Positions 1 through 7,038 of a DNA stretch of 64,000 bases are shown here, one piece after another. The position numbers and the translations under genes were made by a program. The notes below the pieces were generated by a model. It saw only the letters and a program-made list of their open reading frames with translations, was not told the DNA's origin and did no database searches. Position 1 is the first letter of the stretch; every line of letters starts with the position of its first letter. Source of the stretch: Amycolatopsis sp. 2-15. Its GTDB lineage: Bacteria; Actinomycetota; Actinomycetes; Mycobacteriales; Pseudonocardiaceae. The stretch is from contig NZ_CP127294.1 of assembly GCF_030285625.1 (NCBI RefSeq), positions 1,870,001-1,934,000 on the forward strand. The letters are read 5' to 3'.

Positions 1-141
1 GTGACGTCGGCGTTCGACCAGGCCGCGGCCGTGGGACGGGCGGTGCAGCGGTCGGTGACTCGTGTGGTGGCCGAGCAGACGGGGTTGGCGGTCGACGCGG
101 TGGTGGTGTCCATTGTGGATATCGAGCTGGAGCGCCGGTGA
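1..141 (+). CDS. Asp23/Gls24-family protein, C-terminal part
   Basis: An open frame enters from the left edge and stops at 139-141. Its 46 residues contain RAVQRSVTRVVAEQTGL followed by a beta-type stretch VVVSIVDIE. This matches the C-terminal end of the Asp23/Gls24 protein encoded at 501-938 (QVRRSVVDAIERMTGL then VVEVNINV), so I read it as the end of a paralogue. A GTG sits at base 1, but the domain needs more N-terminal sequence, so the gene is almost certainly cut by the window edge. The family is linked to envelope and alkaline stress in Gram-positive bacteria. The next gene overlaps its stop codon by 4 bases, so the two are co-transcribed. Confidence 0.6.
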   Translation: MTSAFDQAAAVGRAVQRSVTRVVAEQTGLAVDAVVVSIVDIELERR

Positions 142-395
142 GCGTCGCCGAGGCTATCGCCGCGGCGCTCGCCGACGTGGAGGGGCTGCGGCCGGCGGTG
201 GAGCGGACTTGGGGTTCTGCGGTGGATCTGACGCCGGAGGCGGTGCAGGTCCGGCTGATCGCCACGCTCCTGCCGCTGCCACCGTTGCTTGCGCGCGCGG
301 CGGCCGTGGTGCGGCCCGTGCTGGCGGACACGGAGTGGGTGAGCGCGACGCTGCGGTTGATCGTCACCGACGTCGACGCCGGCGCGTTCACCTGA
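138..395 (+). CDS. Conserved hypothetical protein in Asp23 operon
   Basis: 85 residues, GTG start overlapping the previous stop as GTGA, which supports translational coupling. The protein is Ala/Val/Leu-rich with no clear signal peptide and no predicted membrane helix long enough to be sure of. I do not recognise a domain. Its position between two Asp23/Gls24 genes suggests a role in the same envelope-stress operon; that is inferred only from context. The codon use is the usual GC-ending type of its neighbours. Confidence 0.55.
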   Translation: MSVAEAIAAALADVEGLRPAVERTWGSAVDLTPEAVQVRLIATLLPLPPLLARAAAVVRPVLADTEWVSATLRLIVTDVDAGAFT

Positions 396-500
396 GCCTG
401 GCGTCACACGATCGGGTCGTGCCGATCACCGGGCCGTTGTGTCGAAGAGGCGATGGGGCAGGAAAGCCTTGTCTCCACTGCCGATCGAGGGAGAAATCCG

Positions 501-938
501 ATGACCGTCGCTGAGAAGACCGTTGACCTCGTGGTGACTCCTGGCCTCGTGACCGACCAGGGCACCACGACGATCGCCGACGTGGTCGTGCAGAAAATCG
601 CCGGCCTCGCCACGCGCGAGGTGCCGGGCGTCCACGCGCTGGGCGGCGGCGCGGCGCGGGCACTGGGTGCGCTGCGCGACCGTATTCCGGGCGCGTCGGC
701 GAGTGCCGGCCAGGGTGTGGCCGTGGAGGTCGGGGAGAAGCAGGCGGCGGTGGATCTGGAGATCGTCGTCGAGTACGGCGTGCCCATCGCGGACCTCTCG
801 CGCCAGGTGCGGCGCAGCGTGGTCGACGCGATCGAGCGCATGACGGGGCTGGAGGTCGTCGAGGTGAACATCAACGTCGGCGACGTCTACATCCCGAGTG
901 CGGACGAAGAGCCCACCACGAGTGATCGGGTGCGGTGA
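501..938 (+). CDS. Asp23/Gls24 family envelope stress protein
   Basis: 145 residues. The ATG at 501 is chosen because it follows GAGGGAGA at a suitable distance; an open frame further upstream (453) has no such site. The protein shows the family's order: an N-terminal TTIADVVVQKIAGLATREVPGV segment, a variable glycine/alanine middle, a V-rich strand (VAVEVGEKQAAVDLEIVVEYG), the helix VRRSVVDAIERMTGLEVVEV and a final VNVGDVYI-type strand. Family members are cytoplasmic, often peripheral to the membrane, and are induced by cell-envelope or alkaline stress. It ends a small operon with the two genes before it. Confidence 0.85.
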   Translation: MTVAEKTVDLVVTPGLVTDQGTTTIADVVVQKIAGLATREVPGVHALGGGAARALGALRDRIPGASASAGQGVAVEVGEKQAAVDLEIVVEYGVPIADLSRQVRRSVVDAIERMTGLEVVEVNINVGDVYIPSADEEPTTSDRVR

Positions 939-1107
939 GGGATCTTTCCGGCGCCGGCTTCGCACCCGGAGTGACCACTCCGTTACCCCTCGGGTGAACG
1001 CGTTGCTCCCCTGGGTTGAACATCACAGCGAGTGAGGAATTTTCGCCCGCCCGGGCGCGGTTACCGGAGTAACGTCGCTGGTAGAAGCCGTGGGGAAGGG
1101 GGCGGTG

Positions 1108-1506
1108 ATGAACGCTTCGGTGGCGCATTTCCTCGCCGACGTGACGGTGGCGGTGCACATCCTCGCCCTCTTGTTCATCGGGCTCGGCGGTTTCCTCGCG
1201 TGGCGCTGGCCGCGCGTCGCTCTCGTGCACGTGTTCTTCGCGGCCTGGGGCGTGCTGGTGAACGTCACCCCGATCCCGTGCCCGCTGACCGCGGCGGAGA
1301 ACTTCTTCCGTCACCAGCAAGGACTTGGTGACCTGCCGGGTGGGTTCAACGCGTACTACTTGTACGACACGGTCGTGCCGAGCTCGCTGCTGCCGGCCGT
1401 CGCGGTGATCGCCCTTTCGCTGGTCATCTTGTCCTACGTCGGCGCCTACCAGCGCTGGCGCCACCGCCACGACGACACTCCGGCTCACCGCGTCCGCCTG
1501 GGCTGA
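1108..1506 (+). CDS. DUF2784 membrane protein
   Basis: 132 residues from ATG 1108, which follows a strong GGGGAAGGGGG site; a GTG at 1090 would bury that site inside the coding region. Three to four hydrophobic segments are visible (about residues 9-33, 35-55 and 90-115), with a short loop containing CPLTAAEN and a conserved tyrosine-rich segment FNAYYLYD. This pattern and length fit the DUF2784 family of small integral membrane proteins, whose function is unknown. The basic, histidine-rich tail is expected in the cytoplasm. It stands alone between the Asp23 genes and the methyltransferase. A small inverted repeat GTTAC-4-GTAAC lies at 1060-1073 in its leader. Confidence 0.75.
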   Translation: MNASVAHFLADVTVAVHILALLFIGLGGFLAWRWPRVALVHVFFAAWGVLVNVTPIPCPLTAAENFFRHQQGLGDLPGGFNAYYLYDTVVPSSLLPAVAVIALSLVILSYVGAYQRWRHRHDDTPAHRVRLG

Positions 1507-1522
1507 GCGAGAATCGTCCCTC

Positions 1523-2179
1523 GTGACGGAAGATCCCGAGGCCGGGCCCACCGAGTGGGTCGGTCGTGAGCCGGTTGGCGTGGGGCCGTGGGTGGGCTCG
1601 TGGCCCACGGACCCGAAGTACGACCCCGAGCTGTTGGAGCACGGCGATCGTCGGAACGTGGTGGACGCGTACCGGTATTGGCGCCGTTCGGCCATCGTGT
1701 CCGATGTGGATGCTCGGCGGCATCCGTTCCACGTGGCCATCGAGAACTTCCAGCATGACCACAACATCGGAACGGTCGTTCGGACGGCCAACGCCTTCGC
1801 CGCCGCCGAGGTGCACATCGTGGGGCGCCGGCGCTGGAACCGCCGTGGGGCGATGGTGACGGATCGGTACCAGCATTTGCGGCATCACGAGGATGTTGCG
1901 GGGCTGGTGTCTTTTGCTTCGTCGGCCGGGCTGACCGTGGTGGCGGTGGACAACACGCCCGGTTCGGTGCCGGTGGAGGTGGCCTCGTTGCCGCGGGAGT
2001 GCGTGTTGCTCTTCGGGCAGGAGGGGCCGGGGCTGTCGGAGGAGGCTCAGGCCGCGGCGTCGATGGTGGTGTCGATTGCGCAGTTCGGGAGTACGCGGTC
2101 GATCAACGCCGGAGTCGCGGCGGGGATTGTCATGCATGCTTGGGTTCGGGAGCATGCTGATTTGTCGACGTCTTGGTGA
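1523..2179 (+). CDS. TrmH/SpoU-family RNA 2'-O-methyltransferase
   Basis: 218 residues, GTG start at 1523. The three SPOUT signature motifs are present: NIGTVVRTANAFAAAEVHIVG (motif 1 region, about residues 78-97), LLFGQEGPGLS (motif 2, about 163-173) and STRSINAGVAAGIVMHAW (motif 3, about 188-205). The family transfers a methyl group from S-adenosylmethionine to a ribose 2'-OH in tRNA or rRNA through a knotted fold and works as a dimer. Which nucleotide is modified cannot be told from sequence. It starts 17 bases after the DUF2784 stop, so the two could share a transcript. An intergenic repeat element runs towards its 3' end. Confidence 0.9.
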   Translation: MTEDPEAGPTEWVGREPVGVGPWVGSWPTDPKYDPELLEHGDRRNVVDAYRYWRRSAIVSDVDARRHPFHVAIENFQHDHNIGTVVRTANAFAAAEVHIVGRRRWNRRGAMVTDRYQHLRHHEDVAGLVSFASSAGLTVVAVDNTPGSVPVEVASLPRECVLLFGQEGPGLSEEAQAAASMVVSIAQFGSTRSINAGVAAGIVMHAWVREHADLSTSW

Positions 2180-2231
2180 TTCCGCGCTCCTGGCCAGTTC
2201 TTTTTCTTTGCTGGCAAGGATTCCGGCCAGA

Positions 2232-2352
2232 AACAGCCCCCGCCCTCCCAGGGGGGCGTCCCCATCCCATTCTACCGGGGCGCCCCGACAAAACTCGGTG
2301 ATCGAGGTGCCGGGGCGGTAGTTGTCCACAACTCGGCCGCCCTGTGGATAAG
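2232..2352 (-). repeat. Intergenic DnaA-box-pair element, copy 1
   Basis: Read on the minus strand: TTATCCACA (2351-2343), 12 bases, TGTGGACAA (2330-2322), 30 bases, TTGTCG (2291-2286), 11 bases, TAGAAT (2274-2269), then a C-run/G-run hairpin core ending near 2232. The same order and the same 30- and 11-base gaps occur at 4029, 13039 and 21008. TTGTCCACA is the preferred DnaA-box type in streptomycetes (established knowledge). The copy lies between the convergent ends of the methyltransferase and the Ala/Pro-rich gene. Its function is unknown. Confidence 0.8.
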
Positions 2353-2440
2353 TGGTGGTGGCCGCGAGTGTGTGGTCGAAGGCGCTGCCGGACGGGAGCC
2401 CTTGCCGTGACTCCCGCCCAGCAGTGAGGTTGTTGTTCGG

Positions 2441-2863
2441 TCAGCGCTGGGCGGGTGCGGGCGCGGTGCCACCGGTGCGCTGCTGGGCGGGCGCCGGGGC
2501 CGCAATGCCGGTTCGGTGAGCAGGGGCAGTGGCCGCGCCGCGATGGGCCGGGGCAGGAGAGGTGCGCTGGCCGGCAACCGGGGCCGGGGCGGAGTTGCTT
2601 CGCCGGGCGGGAGCGGAGGCACCGCGCGAGGACGGGGCCGTGGCCGCGGCACCGGTCCGGCCGGCCGGAGCAGACGCCGCCTGGCGCTGGGCCGGAGCAG
2701 CCGTGCCGCGCGGAGCGGGCGCAGGAGCGGCGGTGTGCTGAGCAGCGACCGGAGCCGGAGCACTGGCGGTCGCGGCGTTGGCGGCCGGGCCGAACAGCGC
2801 GAGGGCGCCGCACGCGGCGGCCAGGCCGATGAGACCGGAAACGGTGAGCTTCTTGGCGTTCAT
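2441..2863 (-). CDS. Small secreted Ala/Pro-rich protein
   Basis: 140 residues with ATG at 2863 behind GGGGAGAAAC. The N-terminus MNAKKLTVSGLIGLAAACGA followed by a hydrophobic run and ANAAT looks like a Sec signal peptide cleaved near residue 30. The rest is low complexity: repeated APAPV, GTAAPA, HRGAATAPA and similar units rich in Ala, Pro, Arg and Gln. There is no recognisable domain or cysteine after the signal region. Such proteins may be cell-wall associated spacers or simply low-complexity exported proteins. The gene is divergent from the GH76 gene, with 133 bases between them that should hold both promoters. Confidence 0.6.
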   Translation of the reverse strand: MNAKKLTVSGLIGLAAACGALALFGPAANAATASAPAPVAAQHTAAPAPAPRGTAAPAQRQAASAPAGRTGAAATAPSSRGASAPARRSNSAPAPVAGQRTSPAPAHRGAATAPAHRTGIAAPAPAQQRTGGTAPAPAQR

Positions 2864-2996
2864 GGTGTTTCTCCCCGACTGTCGAGTGGATCTTGGGCAC
2901 CACCGAACGTAGGGGCGGGTTGTCAGGAACCGGTTTCAATCGGGTCAGGCCGGGATCAGGCGGCGGCATCCTGCGCGAACGGGCAGAATCGCGGGT

Positions 2997-4019
2997 ATGA
3001 GCGTCGACCGGGTTGGGCGGGCGGCTGCGGCGGAGCGCGCCGTGCGGGGGCGGCACCTGCGGCGCGTCTGGGGTGTGCCCGGGACGGTGCTGGGGCGCAG
3101 CGGCTGGCCGCCGACCGTCGGGCAGCGGGTGCACTGGCACTGGAACTACTGGTGGCAGGCGCATTTGCTGGACAGCCTCGTCGACGCCCAGCTGCGCGAC
3201 CCTCAGTCCGAGCGCGCGAAGGTGATCGGGCGGTTCGTGAAGTCCGTGCACTTCCGCAACTTCGGCAAGTGGATCAACGACTACTACGACGACATCGCCT
3301 GGCTCGGCCTTGCTCTGCAACGTGTCCGCGCGCTTGACCTGTCCGATATAGACTGCGCTATCGCGGACATCGACGCCCAGCTCCACGAAGGCTGGACCGA
3401 CGACGCCGGCGGCGGCATCTGGTGGCGCCGCGGCGACACGTTCAAGAACGCCCCGGCCAACGGCCCCGCCGCCATCTTCCATGCCCGCGAAGGCGACGCC
3501 ACCCGCGCGCGCGACATGACGAAGTGGCTCACCGACACGCTCGTCGACCCTGCCACCGGCCTGGTCTGGGACGGCCTCCGCGTCGACACCGGCGAGCTTG
3601 TCAAGCACATTTTCACCTACTGCCAAGGCGTCTACCTCGGCGCCTGCCTGGAACAGTCCGATGTGGACTCTGCCTCGCGCACCGTCCGCGCCATCGCCAC
3701 CCATCTCGCCCCCGGCGGCGTCCTCCGCGGCCAAAACGGCGGCGACGGCGGCCTCTTCGCCGCGATCGCCGCCCGCTACCTCGCCCTCGCCGTGCCGCGC
3801 CTGCCCACCCCGGAAGCCGCGACCGCCCGCACCCTCGTCCTCACCACCGCCGACGCCTGCTGGTCCGGCGCCACCCCGACACCCTCCGGTCCGTTGTTCA
3901 GCGCCGAATGGGCCAACCCCGCGCCTTCGAGCCCGCCGCCCCCCGGCGCGCCCGAACGCGACCTGTCCGTCCAAACGGGAGCGTGGCTGCTCCTCGAAGC
4001 CGCCGCGACGCTGGCTTGA
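2997..4019 (+). CDS. Glycoside hydrolase family 76 protein (alpha-1,6-mannanase-like)
   Basis: 340 residues. The GH76 hallmark is the adjacent aspartate pair in NDYYDDIAWLGLAL (D98, D99), the catalytic acid/base and nucleophile of endo-alpha-1,6-mannanases in this (alpha/alpha)6-barrel family. Aromatic-rich HWHWNYWWQAHLLD (about 47-60) and the later GGGIWWRRGDTFKNAPAN segment also fit. Unlike fungal and gut Bacteroides members there is no signal peptide, so the enzyme should be cytoplasmic. Mycobacteria carry a similar GH76 gene beside a DedA gene and fba (Rv0365c-Rv0364-Rv0363c as I recall), matching this neighbourhood. The likely substrate is mannose-containing envelope lipoglycan material or turnover products, which is inference. 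Confidence 0.8.
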   Translation: MSVDRVGRAAAAERAVRGRHLRRVWGVPGTVLGRSGWPPTVGQRVHWHWNYWWQAHLLDSLVDAQLRDPQSERAKVIGRFVKSVHFRNFGKWINDYYDDIAWLGLALQRVRALDLSDIDCAIADIDAQLHEGWTDDAGGGIWWRRGDTFKNAPANGPAAIFHAREGDATRARDMTKWLTDTLVDPATGLVWDGLRVDTGELVKHIFTYCQGVYLGACLEQSDVDSASRTVRAIATHLAPGGVLRGQNGGDGGLFAAIAARYLALAVPRLPTPEAATARTLVLTTADACWSGATPTPSGPLFSAEWANPAPSSPPPPGAPERDLSVQTGAWLLLEAAATLA

Positions 4020-4028
4020 TGCGGACGC

Positions 4029-4111
4029 TTGTCCACAGGCGCCCCGAGTTGTGGGCAACTCCGGCACTCGCGCCTCGATCACGACTTTTTGTCGGTGGGG
4101 ACCGATAGAAC
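4029..4111 (+). repeat. Intergenic DnaA-box-pair element, copy 2 (left part)
   Basis: TTGTCCACA (4029-4037), 12 bases, TGTGGGCAA (4050-4058, one mismatch), 30 bases, TTGTCG (4089-4094), 11 bases, TAGAAC (4106-4111). The hairpin core that should follow is missing here, and a transposase remnant begins about 70 bases later. A matching piece CCCCTGGAGGGCGGGG lies on the far side of that remnant at about 4869-4884, so the element appears to have been split by the insertion. It starts 10 bases after the GH76 stop codon. Confidence 0.75.
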
Positions 4112-4182
4112 GAGGCTTCTCAGTAGGGCTGGATTTGCGAAGATCGAATCCTAAACTCCAGAGCCCCACGTGATCACCCATC

Positions 4183-4850
4183 GTGCCAACGCTCGACGTG
4201 GCGCGCGAACTGACCCTGTTCGTCGCCGGCGAACTCCGATCCCATCACCGCGCTCCCGCCCACGCCCCGGACCTGCACCACGTCCTGCAGCAACGCCGCA
4301 CTGCCGGGGACACCCACGTGATCCTCGACGGAACTCTGATCCCACCACCCGGGTCGCGGCGACCACGATCAAAACCAAAGGAACCAACCGCGGCACCACC
4401 GTGCACCTGCGGTACTCCGGCAAACACCGCAGCTTCGGCGGCAACATCCCGTTCCTGGTCAGCGCCGACGGGTTTCCGCTCTGGGTGTCGCCCGTGCTGC
4501 CCGGCTCCCGCAACGATCTCTCCGCCGCCCGCGACCTCGGCGTCGTCGGCGCGTTGACCGCCGCCGCCGGACAAGGCCTGACAACCCTCGCCGACAAGGC
4601 CTACCACGCCGCCGGTATCGGGATCCTCACCCCGTTCAAGAAGGCCGCAGGCCACCCACCCCTCGCCGTCGACCAACTGACCCACAACCTGCTGCACAGC
4701 CGGCTACGCGCACTCGGCAAACGCGCCGCCGCACTCCTGAAAACCCGCTGGCAACGCATCAGCCTCTGCCCACGACACATCGGCAGCATCGTCCAGGCAG
4801 CTCTCGTCCGCACCCACCACGAACACCCCAACCGCTACTGGGAAAACTCA
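4183..4850 (+). pseudogene. IS5/IS4-type DDE transposase remnant, frameshifted
   Basis: Two overlapping frames together read like the middle and end of an actinobacterial IS5-type transposase. The first gives VARELTLFVAGELRSH to VILDGTLIPPP; the second picks up as AATTIKTKGTNRGTTVHLRY, SADGFPLWVSPVLPGSRND, LADKAYHAAGIGILTPFKK and CPRHIGSIVQAALVRTHHEH. The frame changes near 4335-4345. The N-terminal helix-turn-helix part is absent, as are clear terminal inverted repeats, so this is a dead, truncated copy. The ILDGTLI and LADKAY segments would carry the first two acidic catalytic residues. It sits inside intergenic element copy 2. Confidence 0.8.
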
Positions 4851-4865
4851 ATGGGTTCCAGGGCC

Positions 4866-4886
4866 TGTCCCCTGGAGGGCGGGGCC
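4866..4886 (+). repeat. Element copy 2, right part
   Basis: CCCCTGGAGGGCGGGG resembles the hairpin core that follows the TAGAMT box in copies 1, 3 and 4. Here it lies just past the transposase remnant and about 56 bases before the stop of the convergent LacI-like gene, which is the position the core holds in the other copies. It is therefore the probable displaced end of copy 2. Confidence 0.5.
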
Positions 4887-4941
4887 GCGTGCCGGCGGTG
4901 GGGAGAGCGAACCTCGCCGGGAGAGCGAAAGCCTTGAAGCC

Positions 4942-5808
4942 CTAACAGCCGCACGAAGCGCGGTGCAAGAACCGCGGGGCCAACCGCACCGCTTCAGGCC
5001 GGCGGTCCGGCTCCTGCGCCCGCGCCATCAGCAACTGCACCGCCCGGCGGCCGATCTCCGAGATCGGCTGGGCCATCGTGGTGATTGCAGGAGAAACGGT
5101 GCGCGCCCAGGCCATGTCGCCGAAGCCGACGACGGCGAGTTCGGCGCCGATGTGGATGCCGCGGCGGTGGGCTTCCCACTGGACGCCCATGAGCATGGAT
5201 TCGCCGGCGACCACAACAGCGCTGGGCGAGGGCCAGCCGTCCAGGAGTTTGGCGGCGGCGCGGGCCGCGCCGCCCGGGGAGGACATGCCGCAGGCGACGA
5301 GTTCGGGGTTGTGGCGCAGGCCTGCGCGGTCGAGGCCGAGGCGGTAGCCCAGCGTGCGTTCTTCGCTGACGGCCGAGTCGGCGGCGCCGGTGATCATCGC
5401 GATGCGGCGGTGCCGGCGCGAAGCCAGGTGCTCCACCAGTGAAGACACCGCCTGGATGTTCTCCGAACCCACCTGGTCCACGTCGTTGCGGCCGGCGATG
5501 CGATCGACCAGCACCGTGGGGACGCCCATGCGCACGAGACCGTTGATGACCGCGTCGTCGCCGGGGGCCGGGACCAACAGCACCCCGTCCACCCGGTCCG
5601 CCCGCAACGCACGTACCACGGCCGCCTCTTCGGCCACGGAATCGTGGGTGTCGGCGAGCATGAGGTCGCAACCGGCGCGCGCGGCGGCGCCGCGAATCGC
5701 GCGCAGCAAATCACCCGTGTACGGGTTCGCGTGCATGCCCAGGGCAACACCGAACCGGTGGGTGACCGGCGTGTCCCAAACCGGGATCTCCGGCGCCAGA
5801 GCGGTCAT
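4942..5808 (-). CDS. LacI-type sensor protein lacking the HTH domain
   Basis: 288 residues from ATG 5808, preceded by GACGAGGG. From residue 17 on, the protein is a periplasmic-binding-protein-like LacI sensor: ANPYTGDLLRAIRGAAARAG, LMLADTHD, RVDGVLLVPAPGDD, VPTVLVDRI, HRRIAMITG, ERTLGYRLGLDRAGL and TTMAQPISEIGRRAVQLL. The usual N-terminal helix-turn-helix and hinge (about 60 residues) are replaced by about 15 unrelated residues; the 95 bases upstream do not encode them in any frame I could see. It is a clear paralogue of the full LacI protein immediately upstream (shared LADTHD, DVDQVG.ENIQA and TTMAQPI.EIGRRAVQLL). It may titrate, heterodimerise with or sense sugar for that regulator, or it may be a decaying duplicate. 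Confidence 0.8.
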   Translation of the reverse strand: MTALAPEIPVWDTPVTHRFGVALGMHANPYTGDLLRAIRGAAARAGCDLMLADTHDSVAEEAAVVRALRADRVDGVLLVPAPGDDAVINGLVRMGVPTVLVDRIAGRNDVDQVGSENIQAVSSLVEHLASRRHRRIAMITGAADSAVSEERTLGYRLGLDRAGLRHNPELVACGMSSPGGAARAAAKLLDGWPSPSAVVVAGESMLMGVQWEAHRRGIHIGAELAVVGFGDMAWARTVSPAITTMAQPISEIGRRAVQLLMARAQEPDRRPEAVRLAPRFLHRASCGC

Positions 5809-5903
5809 GTCGTGGCCCTCGTCGTCGTGCTTACCCAACGGTAACCGGCGCCGAGATGCGCGAGACGCGATCCACTCCAAGAATCACCAGTGTGAGTGAA
5901 CGG

Positions 5904-6932
5904 TCAGACCGCTCCGGGGCACCCGCACGACTGTCGGTGGCGCAGCGTGGGCGGCAGCCGCACGGTCTCGGCCGCGCGCGCCGGGTCGGCGAGGCGGGCC
6001 AGCAGCAGCTGCACGGCCCGGCGGCCGATCTCCTCGATCGGTTGCGCCATCGTGGTCAGCGGCGGGTCCACCAGGTCGGCCCACTCCACGTCGTCGTACA
6101 CGACCACCGGCAGGTCACGGCCGATGCGCAAGCCGCGCCGGCGGGCCTCGTGCAGGACACCGACCATCATGCTGTCGTTGGCCACCACCAGCGCCGTCGG
6201 CGGTTCCGGCAGCGCCAGCAACGTGCTCAACGCCAGCGCGCCGCCGTCGCGGTGCGAGTTGCCGCAGGCCACGAGGTCGGGCGACCACGCGAGCCCCGAA
6301 CGGCCCAGCCCCAGCCGGTAGCCGAGCACGCGCTCGTCGCTGGTCGGCAGGCCCGGCGCGCCGGAGATCATGCCGATCCGCCGGTGCCCGAGCGACGCGA
6401 GGTGTGCGGTCAACGCCGACGTCGCCTGGATGTTCTCCGCCCCGACCTGGTCGACGTCGGTGCGCGTCGAGAGCCGGTCGATGAGCACCGTCGGCACGTC
6501 GAGCGACACGAGTTCGCCGATCACCGAACCGTTGCCCGGGGAGGGAGTCACCAGCAGGCCGTCGACGCGACGGGACCGCAGGGCCCGCACCACGTCTCGC
6601 TCGGTCGCCGCGGCGTCGTGCGTGTCGGCGAGCAGCACCGTGTAGCCGTTGGCCGAAGCCTCCCGCTCGATCGCCTGCATCAGCGCCGCGAAGTACGGGT
6701 TCGCGACCAGCGAGATCGCCATCCCGATCGAACGCGTACCGCCCGTGACCAGCGAACGAGCGATCGCGTCACCGGTGTAGCCGGTGGTCTCGATGGCCCG
6801 CAGCACGGCGGCCTTCGTGTCCTCCGCGACCGCGCGCGTGCCGTTGACGACGTGCGAGACCGTCGTGATCGACACCCCGGCGAGCTCCGCGATGTCGCGC
6901 TGGGTGGGCCGGGAGGAGCGGGTGTGTGGCAT
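5904..6932 (-). CDS. LacI-family transcriptional regulator of sugar operon
   Basis: 342 residues, ATG 6932 behind AAGGA. The N-terminus TQRDIAELAGVSITTVSHVV is a canonical LacI helix-turn-helix (about residues 10-29), followed by the hinge helix and a sugar-binding core (ANPYFAALMQAI, LLADTHD, RVDGLLVTPSPG, HRRIGMISG, TTMAQPIEEIGRRAVQLL). It is divergent from the ABC transporter operon, and the intervening 106 bases contain a perfect 28-bp palindrome with two LacI-type operators, so it very probably represses both itself and the transport operon until the sugar binds. The HTH-less paralogue lies 95 bases downstream on the same strand and is probably co-transcribed. Confidence 0.92.
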   Translation of the reverse strand: MPHTRSSRPTQRDIAELAGVSITTVSHVVNGTRAVAEDTKAAVLRAIETTGYTGDAIARSLVTGGTRSIGMAISLVANPYFAALMQAIEREASANGYTVLLADTHDAAATERDVVRALRSRRVDGLLVTPSPGNGSVIGELVSLDVPTVLIDRLSTRTDVDQVGAENIQATSALTAHLASLGHRRIGMISGAPGLPTSDERVLGYRLGLGRSGLAWSPDLVACGNSHRDGGALALSTLLALPEPPTALVVANDSMMVGVLHEARRRGLRIGRDLPVVVYDDVEWADLVDPPLTTMAQPIEEIGRRAVQLLLARLADPARAAETVRLPPTLRHRQSCGCPGAV

Positions 6933-6954
6933 GCCAGTCCTTCACGAGGTTCAC

Positions 6955-6982
6955 TCGCAAGCGTTTGCGCAAACGCTTGCGA
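6955..6982. promoter_or_regulatory. Double LacI operator in a perfect 28-bp palindrome
   Basis: Bases 6955-6982 are a perfect palindrome. It consists of two 14-bp LacI-type operators, CGCAAGCGTTTGCG (6956-6969) and CGCAAACGCTTGCG (6968-6981), which are reverse complements of each other and overlap by 2 bases, with centres 12 bases apart. Each has the central CG typical of LacI/GalR operators. The site lies 22 bases before the lacI start and 56 bases before the binding-protein start. Two dimers spaced about one helical turn apart could bind cooperatively on one face of the DNA. Confidence 0.8.
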
Positions 6983-7038
6983 CGTGTGCTGAGTCTGTCT
7001 ACCTTGCCGTCCATCGGCAACCTCGCAGGAGGGCATCC

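Noticed and set aside
2272..4181. Very long minus-strand open frames opposite GH76 and others
   Set aside because: They are Arg/Pro/Gly-rich antisense frames caused by high GC at the third codon position; the plus-strand genes have real motifs.
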